This document shows, piece by piece, positions 16,268 to 26,123 of a stretch of DNA of 64,000 bases (its first letter is position 1; each line of letters begins with the position of its first letter). The notes beneath the pieces were generated by a model. The model was not told where the DNA came from. It did not search any database and saw only the letters and a program-made list of their open reading frames with translations. The stretch comes from Desulfitobacterium sp050251735 (GTDB taxonomy: Bacteria > Bacillota > Desulfitobacteriia > Desulfitobacteriales > Desulfitobacteriaceae). The stretch spans positions 12,788-76,787 of the forward strand of contig JBFWMF010000018.1 of NCBI GenBank assembly GCA_050251735.1. Direction: 5' to 3'. The position numbers were made by a program, and so were the translations under genes.

Positions 16268-17674
16268 GTGGAAAAGAGATGTGAGGTGGTTGATTTGCTA
16301 CCTTTCTCCAACAGATGCTCTCTTCGTGGAGCGTTTTTAGCTTTAGTTTTCATAGCTACCCTCATGATTCAGGTTCCACCCTGTCAGGCTCAAGAGATAG
16401 AAGTTCAGCTGGTTTGGAAGTTTAAGGACGCTGGGTGGGTCAAGATTCAAATCGAGCAGGGAAATTATCTGCTCAAAGAAGTAAATACGGATGCCAGCAC
16501 CTCAACAGCATTTCCGGCAGGAGCTTCCCTAGAACTCACTTGGGGGGGATGGTCTCCTGCCTTAAAAAAGAACTTTGACCCGTTTATGATTTGGAACGGA
16601 AAAGAAATTGAGCTCCTACAACAAGGAGAATATGGAAGTTTCTTGGTCCAAACTCCAGACGGTCAACGGGTAAGTTACCGGGGTAGCTTAAGTCTCCGGT
16701 GGGAAGACGGCTACTGTAAATTGACTAACCACGTCGACCAAGAGGAGTATCTCAAAGGGGTAGTACCGATTGAGATGAGCAATTCCTGGGCAGGGGACGG
16801 TTTAGAGGCTCTCAAGGCTCAAGCTGTTGCCGCCAGAACTTATATGGTGAGAAAAACCCGAAATGCAGATCGCATTACCGATTCACCTGATTATGATCAG
16901 GCGTATTTGGGAAGGAATGTAGAGGGTAGTGCCAGTAAAGCTGTGGAGAGCACACGGGGTGAAATCCTAGTGGACTCCATCACCTATCAACCTATTGATG
17001 CTCTTTACTCTTCTCATAATGGGGGCTATATGGAACTGGCTGAAAATGTTTGGTCCAATCCAGACCCTCATTTTGTTTCGCAGCCGGATCCTTTCTCGGC
17101 AGGTATCGGCGGCCCTGTCGATCGCTGGCGGTTTATCGTTGGAGCGGATGTTTTAGGAAAAGCTTTCGAATTAGGACCGATTGCTAAGATTGACCTTGAC
17201 AAACTCCCCTCAGGTAGGATAAAAAAGGTAAGTATGCAGGACATCTATGGTAAGCTAGTCAGTGTTAGCGGCAGGGCTTTAGTCCAAAAGTTTTATCCTT
17301 ATGGACAACCGATCACCTCGCAAGCCTTTCTCGGCAACCTGTTTAGTGCCCAACGCATTCCTAATCATGAAGCGGTATTCTCTCTAGAGCAAAGGGTAAA
17401 AGGGATGCCCATCCCTCTAAATGCCAGCCAAGATTATCAAAAGCTCAAGGCAACGACTTCCGGTCCCCGCTTAAGTCGCATCTTAAGCTCTTCCCAAGGA
17501 ATTCGAGACGTTCCTGCGACTTATGATGTCTTTATCTTTCAGGGCCGGGGTTGGGGTCACGGGGTCGGCATGTCCCAATGGGGTGCTTATCATATGGCCC
17601 AGCGCGGTTACACCTATAGCGAGATCCTCGACTTCTATTACCAACAGACCGATTTAATAAAGTCCTATCTTTAG
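16268..17674 (+). CDS. SpoIID/LytB domain exported protein
   Basis: The 468-residue secreted protein begins with a signal peptide (hydrophobic GAFLALVFIATLMIQV, cleavage probably after CQAQ near residue 42). The SpoIID domain shows YLKGVVPIEMSNSWAGDGLEALKAQAVAARTY, with its catalytic-type Glu and conserved Ala/Arg, and ends GRGWGHGVGMSQWGAYHMA. SpoIID enzymes are lytic transglycosylases acting on denuded glycan strands. This copy sits between ruvB and queA, as in other Clostridia, not in the engulfment operon, so it is probably a paralogue. The start is uncertain: GTG at 16268, or a TTG at about 16295 after gaggtgg. Confidence 0.85.
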   Translation: MEKRCEVVDLLPFSNRCSLRGAFLALVFIATLMIQVPPCQAQEIEVQLVWKFKDAGWVKIQIEQGNYLLKEVNTDASTSTAFPAGASLELTWGGWSPALKKNFDPFMIWNGKEIELLQQGEYGSFLVQTPDGQRVSYRGSLSLRWEDGYCKLTNHVDQEEYLKGVVPIEMSNSWAGDGLEALKAQAVAARTYMVRKTRNADRITDSPDYDQAYLGRNVEGSASKAVESTRGEILVDSITYQPIDALYSSHNGGYMELAENVWSNPDPHFVSQPDPFSAGIGGPVDRWRFIVGADVLGKAFELGPIAKIDLDKLPSGRIKKVSMQDIYGKLVSVSGRALVQKFYPYGQPITSQAFLGNLFSAQRIPNHEAVFSLEQRVKGMPIPLNASQDYQKLKATTSGPRLSRILSSSQGIRDVPATYDVFIFQGRGWGHGVGMSQWGAYHMAQRGYTYSEILDFYYQQTDLIKSYL

Positions 17675-17721
17675 GATAGGGATTTTAGGCTGCCGATCTT
17701 TTACATAAAAGGAGAATCATT

Positions 17722-18747
17722 TTGAAAGTTGAAGATTTTGATTTTGATCTTCCCGAAGAGCTCATTGCCCAGCACCCGTTGGAGCCTCGAGATGCTTCAC
17801 GGCTTATGATGGTAAACCGTTCTAGCGGAAGAATCGAGCATCATGTGTTTCATGAGCTACCTGATTTGCTCCGAGCGGGAGATGTCCTTGTGGTCAACAA
17901 TACAAAGGTCATTCCTGCCCGATTGATTGGTGAAAAAGAGGATACCCAGGCCAAAATAGAATGTCTACTGCTCACCCGTCGTGAGAAGGATGTTTGGGAG
18001 ACCCTTATTAAGCCGGGCAAGCGCTTGAAAATAGGACAGACCGTTGTTTTTGGCAATGGACTCCTGAGGGGAAAACTCTTAGAAATTTTACCTGATGGTA
18101 ACCGGGTCATGCAGTTCAGCTATGAAGGAGTTTTTGAAGCGGTTCTAGATGAATTAGGGAATATGCCCTTGCCCCCTTATATTACGGAACAGCTGGAAGA
18201 TAAAGACCGCTACCAAACGGTGTATGCCAAGGAAAGTGGCTCAGCTGCTGCGCCTACAGCGGGCCTCCATTTCACTCCGAGGCTTATGGAACAGTTGCGG
18301 GCCCAAGGGGTGGAGATCGTAGAAATCCTACTGCATGTAGGACTAGGAACTTTCCGACCGGTTAAAGTTGACGTTATTGAAGAGCATGAAATGCATTCAG
18401 AATACTACCGAGTATCCCAAGAGGCCGCTGAACGGATCAATCAAGCTAAGGCTCAAGGGCGTCGAGTGATCGCTGTCGGAACGACTGCCTCGCGTACTCT
18501 AGAATCAGCTGCTCAAGAGAATGGTCAGATTGCCGCCCAAGAAGGATGGACGGATATTTTTATCTATCCAGGCTACAGATTTAAAGTTCTGGATGGTTTA
18601 ATAACCAACTTTCATTTTCCTAAGTCTACTTTAATTATGTTGGTAAGTGCTTTAGCAGGCCGAGAACGGATTCTTGAAGCTTACCATCTGGCGATCCAAG
18701 AGCGCTATCGCTTTTATAGCTTTGGGGATGCTATGCTTATTTTGTAA
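17722..18747 (+). CDS. queA: S-adenosylmethionine:tRNA ribosyltransferase-isomerase QueA
   Basis: The 341-residue enzyme moves the ribosyl part of SAM onto 7-aminomethyl-deazaguanine in tRNA to make epoxyqueuosine. It shows FDFDLPEELIAQHPLEPRDASRL at the start, VNNTKVIPARL, SAAAPTAGLHFT, HVGLGTFRPV and NFHFPKSTLIMLVSA. The TTG start follows aaaggaga. It is followed 18 bases later by tgt, the preceding step of the same pathway. Confidence 0.95.
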   Translation: MKVEDFDFDLPEELIAQHPLEPRDASRLMMVNRSSGRIEHHVFHELPDLLRAGDVLVVNNTKVIPARLIGEKEDTQAKIECLLLTRREKDVWETLIKPGKRLKIGQTVVFGNGLLRGKLLEILPDGNRVMQFSYEGVFEAVLDELGNMPLPPYITEQLEDKDRYQTVYAKESGSAAAPTAGLHFTPRLMEQLRAQGVEIVEILLHVGLGTFRPVKVDVIEEHEMHSEYYRVSQEAAERINQAKAQGRRVIAVGTTASRTLESAAQENGQIAAQEGWTDIFIYPGYRFKVLDGLITNFHFPKSTLIMLVSALAGRERILEAYHLAIQERYRFYSFGDAMLIL

Positions 18748-18765
18748 TAAAGGAAGTGACGATTC

Positions 18766-19884
18766 ATGGCGGTTCGAATAGAAATACTCAAAGAAGATAG
18801 CAAAACCCGAGCTCGACTCGGCAAACTCCATACTCCTCACGGGATAATTGAAACCCCTGTGTTCATGCCCGTTGGCACCCAAGCAACAGTAAAAACTATG
18901 ACCCCTGAGGAATTAAAGGAGCTGGGAGCTGGCATAATATTAAGTAATACCTATCACCTTTTCTTGCGTCCGGGTCATGAGTTGATTCGGGACGCTGGAG
19001 GACTGCATAAATTTATGCATTGGGATGGAGCGATTCTTACTGATAGCGGTGGCTTTCAAGTATTCAGTTTGGGTGATTTGCGAAAGATCACCGAAGAGGG
19101 AGTGGAATTTCGATCTCATCTGGATGGCTCCAAGAAGTTTTTAAGTCCTGAAATTGCTACCCAAGTGCAGATGGCCTTAGGATCAGATATTGTAATGGCC
19201 TTTGACGAATGTACTCCTTATCCCGCGACCCGTGAGTATGCCAAAGCATCTTTAGAGCGAACGACCCGCTGGCTGAAGCGCTGTAAAGAGACCCTGACCA
19301 CGACTGATCAACAAGCTCTGTTTGGCATTGTCCAAGGGAGTATGTATGAGGATTTGCGCAAGCAAAGCGCGGCGGAAATCACCGAGTTAGATTTGCCCGG
19401 CTACGCCATAGGGGGCCTAAGCGTCGGGGAACCAAAAGAGCTTATGTACGAAGTGCTGGATTATACCGTGCCCTTACTCCCCAAGGATCGACCTCGCTAC
19501 CTTATGGGGGTCGGCTCTCCGGACGCCTTGATTGAAGGGGTGATGAGAGGAATCGACATGTTTGACTGTGTTCTACCCACACGTATCGCCCGTAACGGCA
19601 CTGCCCTCACTCGCTATGGAAAGGTAGTGGTGAGAAATGCTGAATCAGCTCATGATTTTTCACCACTTGATCCAACCTGTGATTGTTATACCTGTAAGAA
19701 TTATTCTCGAGCTTATCTAAGGCATCTTATCAAAGCCGACGAAATTCTAGGTTTGCGTCTGATGACCATTCACAACCTGCGTTTCTTGACCAATCTCATG
19801 GCAGAGATTCGGGAAGCGATTAAGGAAGATCGTCTCCCCGAGTATCGCCAGAAATTTTTCTCGGATTACGGATATTTTAAATAA
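18766..19884 (+). CDS. tgt: tRNA-guanine transglycosylase Tgt
   Basis: The 372-residue TIM-barrel enzyme swaps guanine 34 of GUN-anticodon tRNAs for preQ1. Marks: TPVFMPVGTQATVK, the active-site LTDSGGFQVFSL (first Asp), FDECTPYPA, and DCVLPTRIARNGTALT with the nucleophilic Asp. The zinc site is CDCYTCKNYSRAYLRHL near residues 305-335. It forms an operon with queA. Confidence 0.96.
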   Translation: MAVRIEILKEDSKTRARLGKLHTPHGIIETPVFMPVGTQATVKTMTPEELKELGAGIILSNTYHLFLRPGHELIRDAGGLHKFMHWDGAILTDSGGFQVFSLGDLRKITEEGVEFRSHLDGSKKFLSPEIATQVQMALGSDIVMAFDECTPYPATREYAKASLERTTRWLKRCKETLTTTDQQALFGIVQGSMYEDLRKQSAAEITELDLPGYAIGGLSVGEPKELMYEVLDYTVPLLPKDRPRYLMGVGSPDALIEGVMRGIDMFDCVLPTRIARNGTALTRYGKVVVRNAESAHDFSPLDPTCDCYTCKNYSRAYLRHLIKADEILGLRLMTIHNLRFLTNLMAEIREAIKEDRLPEYRQKFFSDYGYFK

Positions 19885-19971
19885 TCCAAAGCAATGAGCA
19901 GGATTTCTTCGTTGCCATAGGGAATTATTACTAAAGTAAATTAGACAATACTGAAGGGGGATAACCAATCT

Positions 19972-20346
19972 ATGACTCAAAGTACAATGACTCTTATTCT
20001 TTACATGGGTGTTTTCTTTGCAATTATGTATTTCTTTATGATTAGACCTCAGCAAAAGCAACAAAAGCAAAGACAAGCAATGCTCACTAGCTTAAAAGTG
20101 AATGATAAGATTATTACTGCTGGTGGAATTTATGGCAAAATTAAAAAAGTTAAAGAAGACTCCGTAATAGTTGTTATTGCTGATAAAGTAGAGATTGAAT
20201 TAACTAAAAACGGTATCGCCTCAGTACTCAATCGTGAAATTGTTGTTGAAAAGGGTAAGTTGTTTGGCAGAAAGGCTAAGACCGAGGAAAAAGACGAAGT
20301 AGATAATAAAGAAGCAAGCGAAGAACAAGAGAATACCGCTGAATAA
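19972..20346 (+). CDS. yajC: Preprotein translocase accessory subunit YajC
   Basis: The 124-residue single-span membrane protein (hydrophobic 6-24, then FMIRPQQKQQKQRQ, the typical YajC pattern) associates with SecDF-YidC. A cytosolic domain with VNDKIITAGGIYGKIKKVKED follows, and an acidic tail rich in Glu/Lys. The genome order tgt-yajC-secDF is conserved; here an EcsC-family gene sits between yajC and secDF. Confidence 0.92.
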   Translation: MTQSTMTLILYMGVFFAIMYFFMIRPQQKQQKQRQAMLTSLKVNDKIITAGGIYGKIKKVKEDSVIVVIADKVEIELTKNGIASVLNREIVVEKGKLFGRKAKTEEKDEVDNKEASEEQENTAE

Positions 20347-20399
20347 GCAGTAATCTTAGAATGTCGCGAGCAATCTCGGATACAATAGTTAGGATGACG

Positions 20400-20436
20400 T
20401 AAGCAAGTGGAAAAAATCTACTTGCTTATTTCATTG
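20400..20436 (+). terminator. Terminator after yajC
   Basis: An 8-bp stem (aagcaagt with acttgctt) has an A-rich loop and is followed by atttc. Confidence 0.6.
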
Positions 20437-20489
20437 GGAGTAGCCAACACTACTATGGAGATAATGATCAATTGACAAGGGGGCATAGT

Positions 20490-21233
20490 GTGACTTACGA
20501 AGAGCATATTCGCAAAGAATTATTGCGTTGGCGAAAGAAAATGCTTAAAGCCCCTGGTTTGTTGGAAAAGGGATCAAAAGCAATTCAGGGCAAAGTCAAT
20601 AATCTTTACCCCCAAAAATTCCTTGATGCTCTGACTGTGACTATCAAAGGATTGGTTAAAGGCGTTCTTTTTGGACTTGAATATATTCCTAAAGGGAAAC
20701 CTCTAAAAAACATGGACCTGAGTGTTAGGGATCAGCGGGCCTTAGAATTGCTTAAGACCTATAAGCGGATAGCTGCAGCTGAAGGTGCCGGGACAGGGGC
20801 TGGAGGATTTGTGCTGGGGATTGCCGATTTCCCGGCCCTGATTGCGATTAAATTAAAATTCCTGTTTGAGCTTGCCCATATCTATGGCTATTCTACCGAA
20901 GACTATAAAGAGCGCTTATATATTCTCTTTGTTTTTCAACTGGCATTTTCTAGCCAACAAAAGCGCCCCCTAGTCTTCCACAAGCTAGTCCATTGGGAGG
21001 ATACCGTAAAGGATTACCCTCAAAGCAAAGCAATGGAAAAATTCGACTGGGAACAATTCCAAGTTGAATATCGGGATGCGATCGATTTAAGAAAGATGTT
21101 CCAAATGCTACCGGGAATCGGTGCTGTGGTTGGGTTAATCGCCAATTATGGATTGCTGGAGGACTTAGGACAGGTGGGCATGAATTGCTACCGCATGAGG
21201 ATTTTACAAGAGAAAGGGTTTATTAACCACTAA
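20490..21233 (+). CDS. EcsC family protein
   Basis: The 247-residue protein resembles EcsC: TYEEHIRKELLRWRKKM, an amphipathic helical centre, GAGTGAGGFVLGIADFPALI (glycine-rich, membrane-associating), LKFLFELAHIYGY, and a C-terminal PGIGAVVGLIANYGLLE hydrophobic segment. B. subtilis EcsC is encoded with the EcsAB transporter, but its role is unclear. The GTG at 20490 follows aaggggg; an upstream TTG at 20472 would lie on that site. No EcsA or EcsB is present here. Confidence 0.8.
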   Translation: MTYEEHIRKELLRWRKKMLKAPGLLEKGSKAIQGKVNNLYPQKFLDALTVTIKGLVKGVLFGLEYIPKGKPLKNMDLSVRDQRALELLKTYKRIAAAEGAGTGAGGFVLGIADFPALIAIKLKFLFELAHIYGYSTEDYKERLYILFVFQLAFSSQQKRPLVFHKLVHWEDTVKDYPQSKAMEKFDWEQFQVEYRDAIDLRKMFQMLPGIGAVVGLIANYGLLEDLGQVGMNCYRMRILQEKGFINH

Positions 21234-21263
21234 TTGACACCATTAAGGAACGAGGACTATAAT
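21234..21263 (+). promoter_or_regulatory. Sigma-A promoter for secDF
   Basis: TTGACA (21234-21239), an 18-base spacer and TATAAT (21258-21263) sit 50 bases before the secDF start and directly after the EcsC stop codon. Confidence 0.8.
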
Positions 21264-21312
21264 ATAGTTTGGCATGGGCAAGCCCTAGGACAATTTTAAG
21301 GGAGGAAAAATA

Positions 21313-23517
21313 ATGAAAAGGGGAAGCATCCTGAAGTTAACAGCAGCTATGTTGCTGATTATCATCGCAGTCGTATTCTCAGTCAAACCCCTTACAGATC
21401 CGGAAAAAGGGATTTCGTTGGGACTTGACTTACGCGGGGGAGTTCACCTCGTCTTGCAAGCTGTAGCAGGTCCGGACGGTGCAGAAATTACTGCTGAAGA
21501 TATGGACAAAGCCAAAAGCATTATTGAAAGACGTGTCAATGAAATGGGCCTTTCCGAGCCTGTTGTGCAGGCTGATTTAGCTAAGAAACGTATCATTGTT
21601 GACTTGGCCGGAGTCCAGGATCCAGATAAAGCTGTGGAAACCTTGAAAACCACCGCTAAGCTAACTTTCAAAGACCCTCAGGGTAATGTTGTGATTGAAG
21701 GAGCCGATCTGAAGGATGCCCGCGCCGGGCAGAGTCAATCGGGTTATGTTGTTCACCTTACCTTTACTCCGGAAGGGACCAAAAAGTTTGCCGATGCGAC
21801 CTCAAGAAGTCTCGGTCAACAGATTGGAATCTACTTGGATGATCAACTTCTGCAAAATCCCAGAGTCGATAGTGCCATAACGAATGGACAAGCAGAGATT
21901 ACTGGATATAGCTCCCTGGAAGAAGCAGCGGAATATGCAGTTTTGCTTCGTTCCGGCGCACTGCCCGTGAGTTTGACGATTGAAGAGAAACGCACCGTGG
22001 GAGCTACTCTAGGGGTAGATTCCCTTAATAAAAGCATTGATGCGGGTATTGCTGCCTTAGGCTTTATTATTTTATTTATGTTGGTTTTATACCGCTTACC
22101 AGGGTTGGTTGCTAATATTTCTCTCGTTGTCTTTACTCTGATTGTGCTCTGGGCATTAAAAGGATTTGGAGCAGTACTTACTTTACCGGGAATCGCGGGG
22201 ATGATTCTATCGATAGGAATGACAGTGGACTTAAACATTATTATTTATGAAAGAATCAAAGAAGAGCTTCAATTAGGAAAATCCTTGCGTGCAGCAGTGG
22301 AAGCAGGCTTCAGTCGTGCTTTCCTGACAGTCTTTGACTCGAACATCACCACCTTATTTGCAGCTGCTACCCTATTTTTCTTAGGAACAAGCTCCATCAA
22401 GGGCTTTGCTATTACTCTGGCGATTGGTATTTTTGCCAGCTTATTTACGGCAATCACCTTTACCCGCATGATTTTGCGTTGGATTGTGGGCGTGAATCCT
22501 CGTATGAGTACTGTTTGGTTTGGCGTCAAGCCTGAGAACAAGGATTCTGAGACAAAAGTTAAGGTCTCTGCTCCGGCAGCTCACGCAGCAACCTATGACG
22601 AAGTCAAGAATTCCATACCCTTCTACTTTAATGTAGTTAAGCGGCGTAATATATGGTTTGCCATCTCGCTCATCTTGATTTCGGTCAGTATCGGTTCCTT
22701 GTTTGTTAGAAACCTGAATCTGGGTGTGGATTTCACGGGTGGTACCATGATGGATGTGAAATTCAATCAACAGGTTACTCAAGAGGATATTACTGCGGCT
22801 ATGGGCTCAGTAGGTCTGGAAGGAATCGTCCAACTTTCCGATAATGATACCACTGCGCTGATTCGCACATCGGCATTAGAAGAGAACCAGCGTAACGAAC
22901 TACTTTCAGCGATACAAAAGAATGTGGGCGATTTTAACAAAGAAACCCTAAAGGAAGACCTTGTCGGCCCGGCTATTGGTAAAGAGTTAACCAATAACGC
23001 CTTTCTATCTCTGGCCGTCGCTGCAGTCCTCATGTTGATTTATATCGCTTTTCGTTTCCAATTTGCTTATGCTGTATCAGGAATTTTGGCCTTGCTGCAC
23101 GACGTCATCATCACCGTGGGGGTATTCTCTCTTTTCCAATGGGAAGTGGATTCCACCTTCGTGGCGGCCATCTTGACCATCTTCGGTTATTCCATCAATG
23201 ATACCGTGGTTATTTTTGACCGAATCAGAGAAAATGAATCGCGCCTGAAACGAAACGATAGCTATGAGGATATGGTGGATAAATCCATCTGGCAGATGAT
23301 GGGACGTTCCATTAAGACGGCTTTAACCGTCATTATTTCACTCCTCGCTATACTGATTTTCGGCGGAGAGTCGACTCAAGCATTCGCTTTAGCTATGCTC
23401 ATCGGTTGTTTAGCAGGTGCCTATTCCTCAATCTTTAATGCCAGCCAAATTTTGGTTGAAATTAAGAAGAGAATGGCATCCAAACGCGGTGGCAATCCAT
23501 CTCGCGCCAAAGCCTAA
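21313..23517 (+). CDS. secDF: Fused protein translocase subunit SecDF
   Basis: The 734-residue RND-type membrane protein uses the proton motive force to pull exported proteins. The SecD half (about 1-400) has LGLDLRGGVHLVLQ after the first helix, a large outer P1-type domain, and a membrane bundle with GMTVDLNIIIYERIKEEL. The SecF half (about 440-725) has GVDFTGGTMMDVKF and FGYSINDTVVIFDRIREN. E. coli has two separate proteins; fusion is common in Firmicutes. A near-consensus promoter drives it apart from yajC. Confidence 0.95.
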   Translation: MKRGSILKLTAAMLLIIIAVVFSVKPLTDPEKGISLGLDLRGGVHLVLQAVAGPDGAEITAEDMDKAKSIIERRVNEMGLSEPVVQADLAKKRIIVDLAGVQDPDKAVETLKTTAKLTFKDPQGNVVIEGADLKDARAGQSQSGYVVHLTFTPEGTKKFADATSRSLGQQIGIYLDDQLLQNPRVDSAITNGQAEITGYSSLEEAAEYAVLLRSGALPVSLTIEEKRTVGATLGVDSLNKSIDAGIAALGFIILFMLVLYRLPGLVANISLVVFTLIVLWALKGFGAVLTLPGIAGMILSIGMTVDLNIIIYERIKEELQLGKSLRAAVEAGFSRAFLTVFDSNITTLFAAATLFFLGTSSIKGFAITLAIGIFASLFTAITFTRMILRWIVGVNPRMSTVWFGVKPENKDSETKVKVSAPAAHAATYDEVKNSIPFYFNVVKRRNIWFAISLILISVSIGSLFVRNLNLGVDFTGGTMMDVKFNQQVTQEDITAAMGSVGLEGIVQLSDNDTTALIRTSALEENQRNELLSAIQKNVGDFNKETLKEDLVGPAIGKELTNNAFLSLAVAAVLMLIYIAFRFQFAYAVSGILALLHDVIITVGVFSLFQWEVDSTFVAAILTIFGYSINDTVVIFDRIRENESRLKRNDSYEDMVDKSIWQMMGRSIKTALTVIISLLAILIFGGESTQAFALAMLIGCLAGAYSSIFNASQILVEIKKRMASKRGGNPSRAKA

Positions 23518-23605
23518 GCTATGGATGGAGTCAATGATTATTAAAACTGACGTATTTCATAACCTAATGTAATCTATAACCTAACGAATAATATAACTCT
23601 AGAAA

Positions 23606-23637
23606 TTCCGGGCTCGACCCGGAATTTCTTTTAGTAA
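23606..23637 (+). terminator. Terminator after secDF
   Basis: agaaattccgggtcgag-type hairpin: gaaattccggg (about 23608-23618) pairs with cccggaatttc (about 23622-23632), then tttta. It isolates ilvBN from secDF. Confidence 0.85.
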
Positions 23638-23743
23638 TTTTTATAAGAATATATTTTTCAATATTTATTTAATATTATAGGTGCATTTTTTGCGGTCCTG
23701 TACTATAATACATTCTAAACAGATATAAAGGAGGAGTGGGCGT

Positions 23744-25435
23744 ATGAGGATGTCAGGAGCTCGAGCAGTGATTGAATGCTTGAAGCAAGAAGATGTGGAT
23801 ATCGTATTTGGATATCCGGGAGGGGCGGTCTTGACGCTATATGATGCGCTTTATGAGACCCAATTTCCTCACATTCTTACTCGACATGAGCAAGGTGCAG
23901 TGCATGCTGCCGATGGATATGCACGATCCACTGGGAAAGTAGGGGTATGTATTGCTACCTCAGGACCGGGAGCAACGAATTTGATTACGGGTATTGCTAC
24001 AGCCTATATGGATTCGATTCCGATGGTGGCAATCACGGGTCAGGTGGCAGTGTCTTATATTGGCCGCGATTCATTTCAGGAAGCAGATGTCACCGGGATT
24101 ACCACCCCGATCACAAAGCACAACTACTTGGTGAAGGACGTCCATGATTTGGCGAGAGTATTTAAAGAGGCTTTTCATATTGCCCGGACAGGTCGACCTG
24201 GACCGGTGCTCATTGATATTGCCAAGGATGTTTTTGCTAAAGAAATAGATTTCCACTACCCAGATACGGTTGATTTAAGGGGATACAAACCGCTCTTTGA
24301 GGGAGACTCTCGGGTGATTGCCCAAGTGGCAGAGGAGCTAGCTAAGGCGCAAAGACCGCTGGTTTTTGTGGGCGGAGGGGTAAATCTCGCCGATATTTCG
24401 CCGGCCTTAAGTGAATTTGTGGAGTATACGAATATTCCTGTAATTACGAGTCTGATGGGATTAGGGTGTATTCCGGATCGACATCCCCAGAATTTCGGCA
24501 TGGTCGGCATGCACGGGACGTATGCTGCTAATATGGCTACCACCCATGCTGATTTGCTGATTGGTCTGGGGGTACGCTTTGATGATCGGGTCACAGGTTT
24601 GGTCGCTGATTTTGCCTCCAAAGCCAAGGTGATTCATTTTGATATCGACCCGGCGGAAATCAATAAAAATATTATTGCCAATATACGGGTTGTAGGAGAT
24701 TTAAAGTGGTCTATCCCTGCTATGCTAACGAAGGTTAAAGAGCGCACAGCCGATGCCTGGAAAGCCTTAAACCCTGAGTGGAAAGCACAACTTAATGAGT
24801 GGCGGGAAATGAATCCACTCACCTATACACCACGTGAAGGGGTCGTATTGCCTCAACAACTGATCGAAAGTGTCAGCCAACATGCCGACAGCGATGCGGT
24901 GGTGGTGACTGATGTTGGCCAGCATCAGATGTGGGCAAGCCAATTCTATGAGTTTAGACAACCCCGCACCCTGCTCACATCAGGTGGTCTGGGAACCATG
25001 GGGTATGGACTACCTGCGGCCTTAGGTGCTCAGGTGGGTTGCCCCGGCCGCCAAATCTTGCTGTTTACCGGTGATGGTGGTTTTATGATGAACTGTCAAG
25101 AATTATCGGCCTTAGCGGATTTAGATTTACCGGTCAAGGTGTTTATTCTCAATAATCAGGTTCTGGGCATGGTCGCTCAGTGGCAACGGATGTTCTACAA
25201 TGGCCATTATTCTCATTCCACCCTTAAAGGTCATACAGATTTTGTGAAGCTTGCCGAAGCTATGGGTGTGACGGGCCTGCGGGTCACCCATCCCGATGAG
25301 GTTGAGGGGGCAATTCAAAAGGCCTTGGCGATCAAAGGGCCTGTAGTCGTGGAAGTTCGAATTCCTGAGGACGAAAATGTTTTGCCGATGGTTCCGGCAG
25401 GAGGACGTCTTGACCAAATGATTATGGGAGGGTAA
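23744..25435 (+). CDS. ilvB: Acetolactate synthase, large subunit
   Basis: The 563-residue thiamine diphosphate enzyme joins two pyruvates (or pyruvate and 2-ketobutyrate) in valine, leucine and isoleucine synthesis. The N-terminal domain has FGYPGGAVLTLYDAL and the cofactor-activating Glu in TRHEQGAVHAADGYAR. The FAD-binding middle domain (about 190-330) follows. The C-terminal ThDP site is GDGGFMMNCQELSALADL and LNNQVLGMVAQWQ. The ATG follows aaaggagg. No T-box leader was recognised in the 100 bases after the secDF terminator. ilvN follows after 6 bases. Confidence 0.95.
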   Translation: MRMSGARAVIECLKQEDVDIVFGYPGGAVLTLYDALYETQFPHILTRHEQGAVHAADGYARSTGKVGVCIATSGPGATNLITGIATAYMDSIPMVAITGQVAVSYIGRDSFQEADVTGITTPITKHNYLVKDVHDLARVFKEAFHIARTGRPGPVLIDIAKDVFAKEIDFHYPDTVDLRGYKPLFEGDSRVIAQVAEELAKAQRPLVFVGGGVNLADISPALSEFVEYTNIPVITSLMGLGCIPDRHPQNFGMVGMHGTYAANMATTHADLLIGLGVRFDDRVTGLVADFASKAKVIHFDIDPAEINKNIIANIRVVGDLKWSIPAMLTKVKERTADAWKALNPEWKAQLNEWREMNPLTYTPREGVVLPQQLIESVSQHADSDAVVVTDVGQHQMWASQFYEFRQPRTLLTSGGLGTMGYGLPAALGAQVGCPGRQILLFTGDGGFMMNCQELSALADLDLPVKVFILNNQVLGMVAQWQRMFYNGHYSHSTLKGHTDFVKLAEAMGVTGLRVTHPDEVEGAIQKALAIKGPVVVEVRIPEDENVLPMVPAGGRLDQMIMGG

Positions 25436-25441
25436 GAGACT

Positions 25442-25936
25442 ATGAGACACACTTTAGCCGTATTGGTTGAGAATCGCCCTGGGGTATTAACCCATATCTC
25501 GGGATTAATCAGCCGGAGGGCGTTTAATATCGAAAGCATAGCTGCGGGTTATACGGAAGAACCGGATACGACACGCATTACTGTGGTGGTTCAAGCAGAT
25601 GAGCTCGAGTTGGAGCAGGTGGTTAACCAGCTCTCCAAGCTCGTCGATGTTATTAAGATTACGAATCTAACAGAAACGGATTCCATTCAGAGAGAATTAG
25701 CCATGATCAAAGTCAAAGCCAGCAGCGAGACCCGCTCGGATGTCGTGGATATCGTGGATATTTTCCGGGCCAAGATTGTGGATGTGAATAGGGAAACCAT
25801 GGTCATCGAATTAACAGGGGAAGAAACCAAGATTGATGCTCTCTGTGAAGTTCTTAAGGATTATGGGATTATTGAGATTGTGCGAACCGGAAAGGTTGCT
25901 TTATCTCGTGGACCTATCCCAGCAAAAAATGTATAA
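25442..25936 (+). CDS. ilvN: Acetolactate synthase, small regulatory subunit
   Basis: The 164-residue subunit has an N-terminal ACT domain (MRHTLAVLVENRPGVLTHISGL, residues 1-75) that binds valine for feedback inhibition, and the ALS_ss_C domain (about 83-158, with TGEETKIDALCEVLKDYGI). It activates IlvB and gives it feedback control. It is translated from the same message. Later pathway genes (ilvC, ilvD, leu) are not adjacent. Confidence 0.94.
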   Translation: MRHTLAVLVENRPGVLTHISGLISRRAFNIESIAAGYTEEPDTTRITVVVQADELELEQVVNQLSKLVDVIKITNLTETDSIQRELAMIKVKASSETRSDVVDIVDIFRAKIVDVNRETMVIELTGEETKIDALCEVLKDYGIIEIVRTGKVALSRGPIPAKNV

Positions 25937-25939
25937 ATC

Positions 25940-25988
25940 CAAAAGCGGTGCACCCGAAGCTATGGCTCGAGGGTGCGCCGCTTTTGCT
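25940..25988 (+). terminator. Terminator after ilvBN
   Basis: The stem aaaagcggtgcaccc (25941-25955) pairs with 25971-25985 with one wobble, ending in tttt. Confidence 0.85.
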
Positions 25989-26123
25989 ATAGGCTAATAT
26001 CTATATAGTTGTCGTGTTGAGCATGTTGCTTTTGCAGGGGGAATTAACCACCACGGAGAATATTAAGGCATATAAGGTTGTCTTAATTTTACGCAAGATA
26101 TATCCTCTGAGGGAGCTGAAGAT

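Noticed and set aside
16268..17674. The engulfment gene spoIID itself
   Set aside because: The domain fits, but the location between ruvB and queA is that of a paralogue in Clostridia, so the symbol was withheld.
23640..23743. T-box or other leader RNA before ilvB
   Set aside because: No T-box core sequence and too little space between the secDF terminator and the gene; only a -10-like TATAAT at 23704 is visible, without a good -35.
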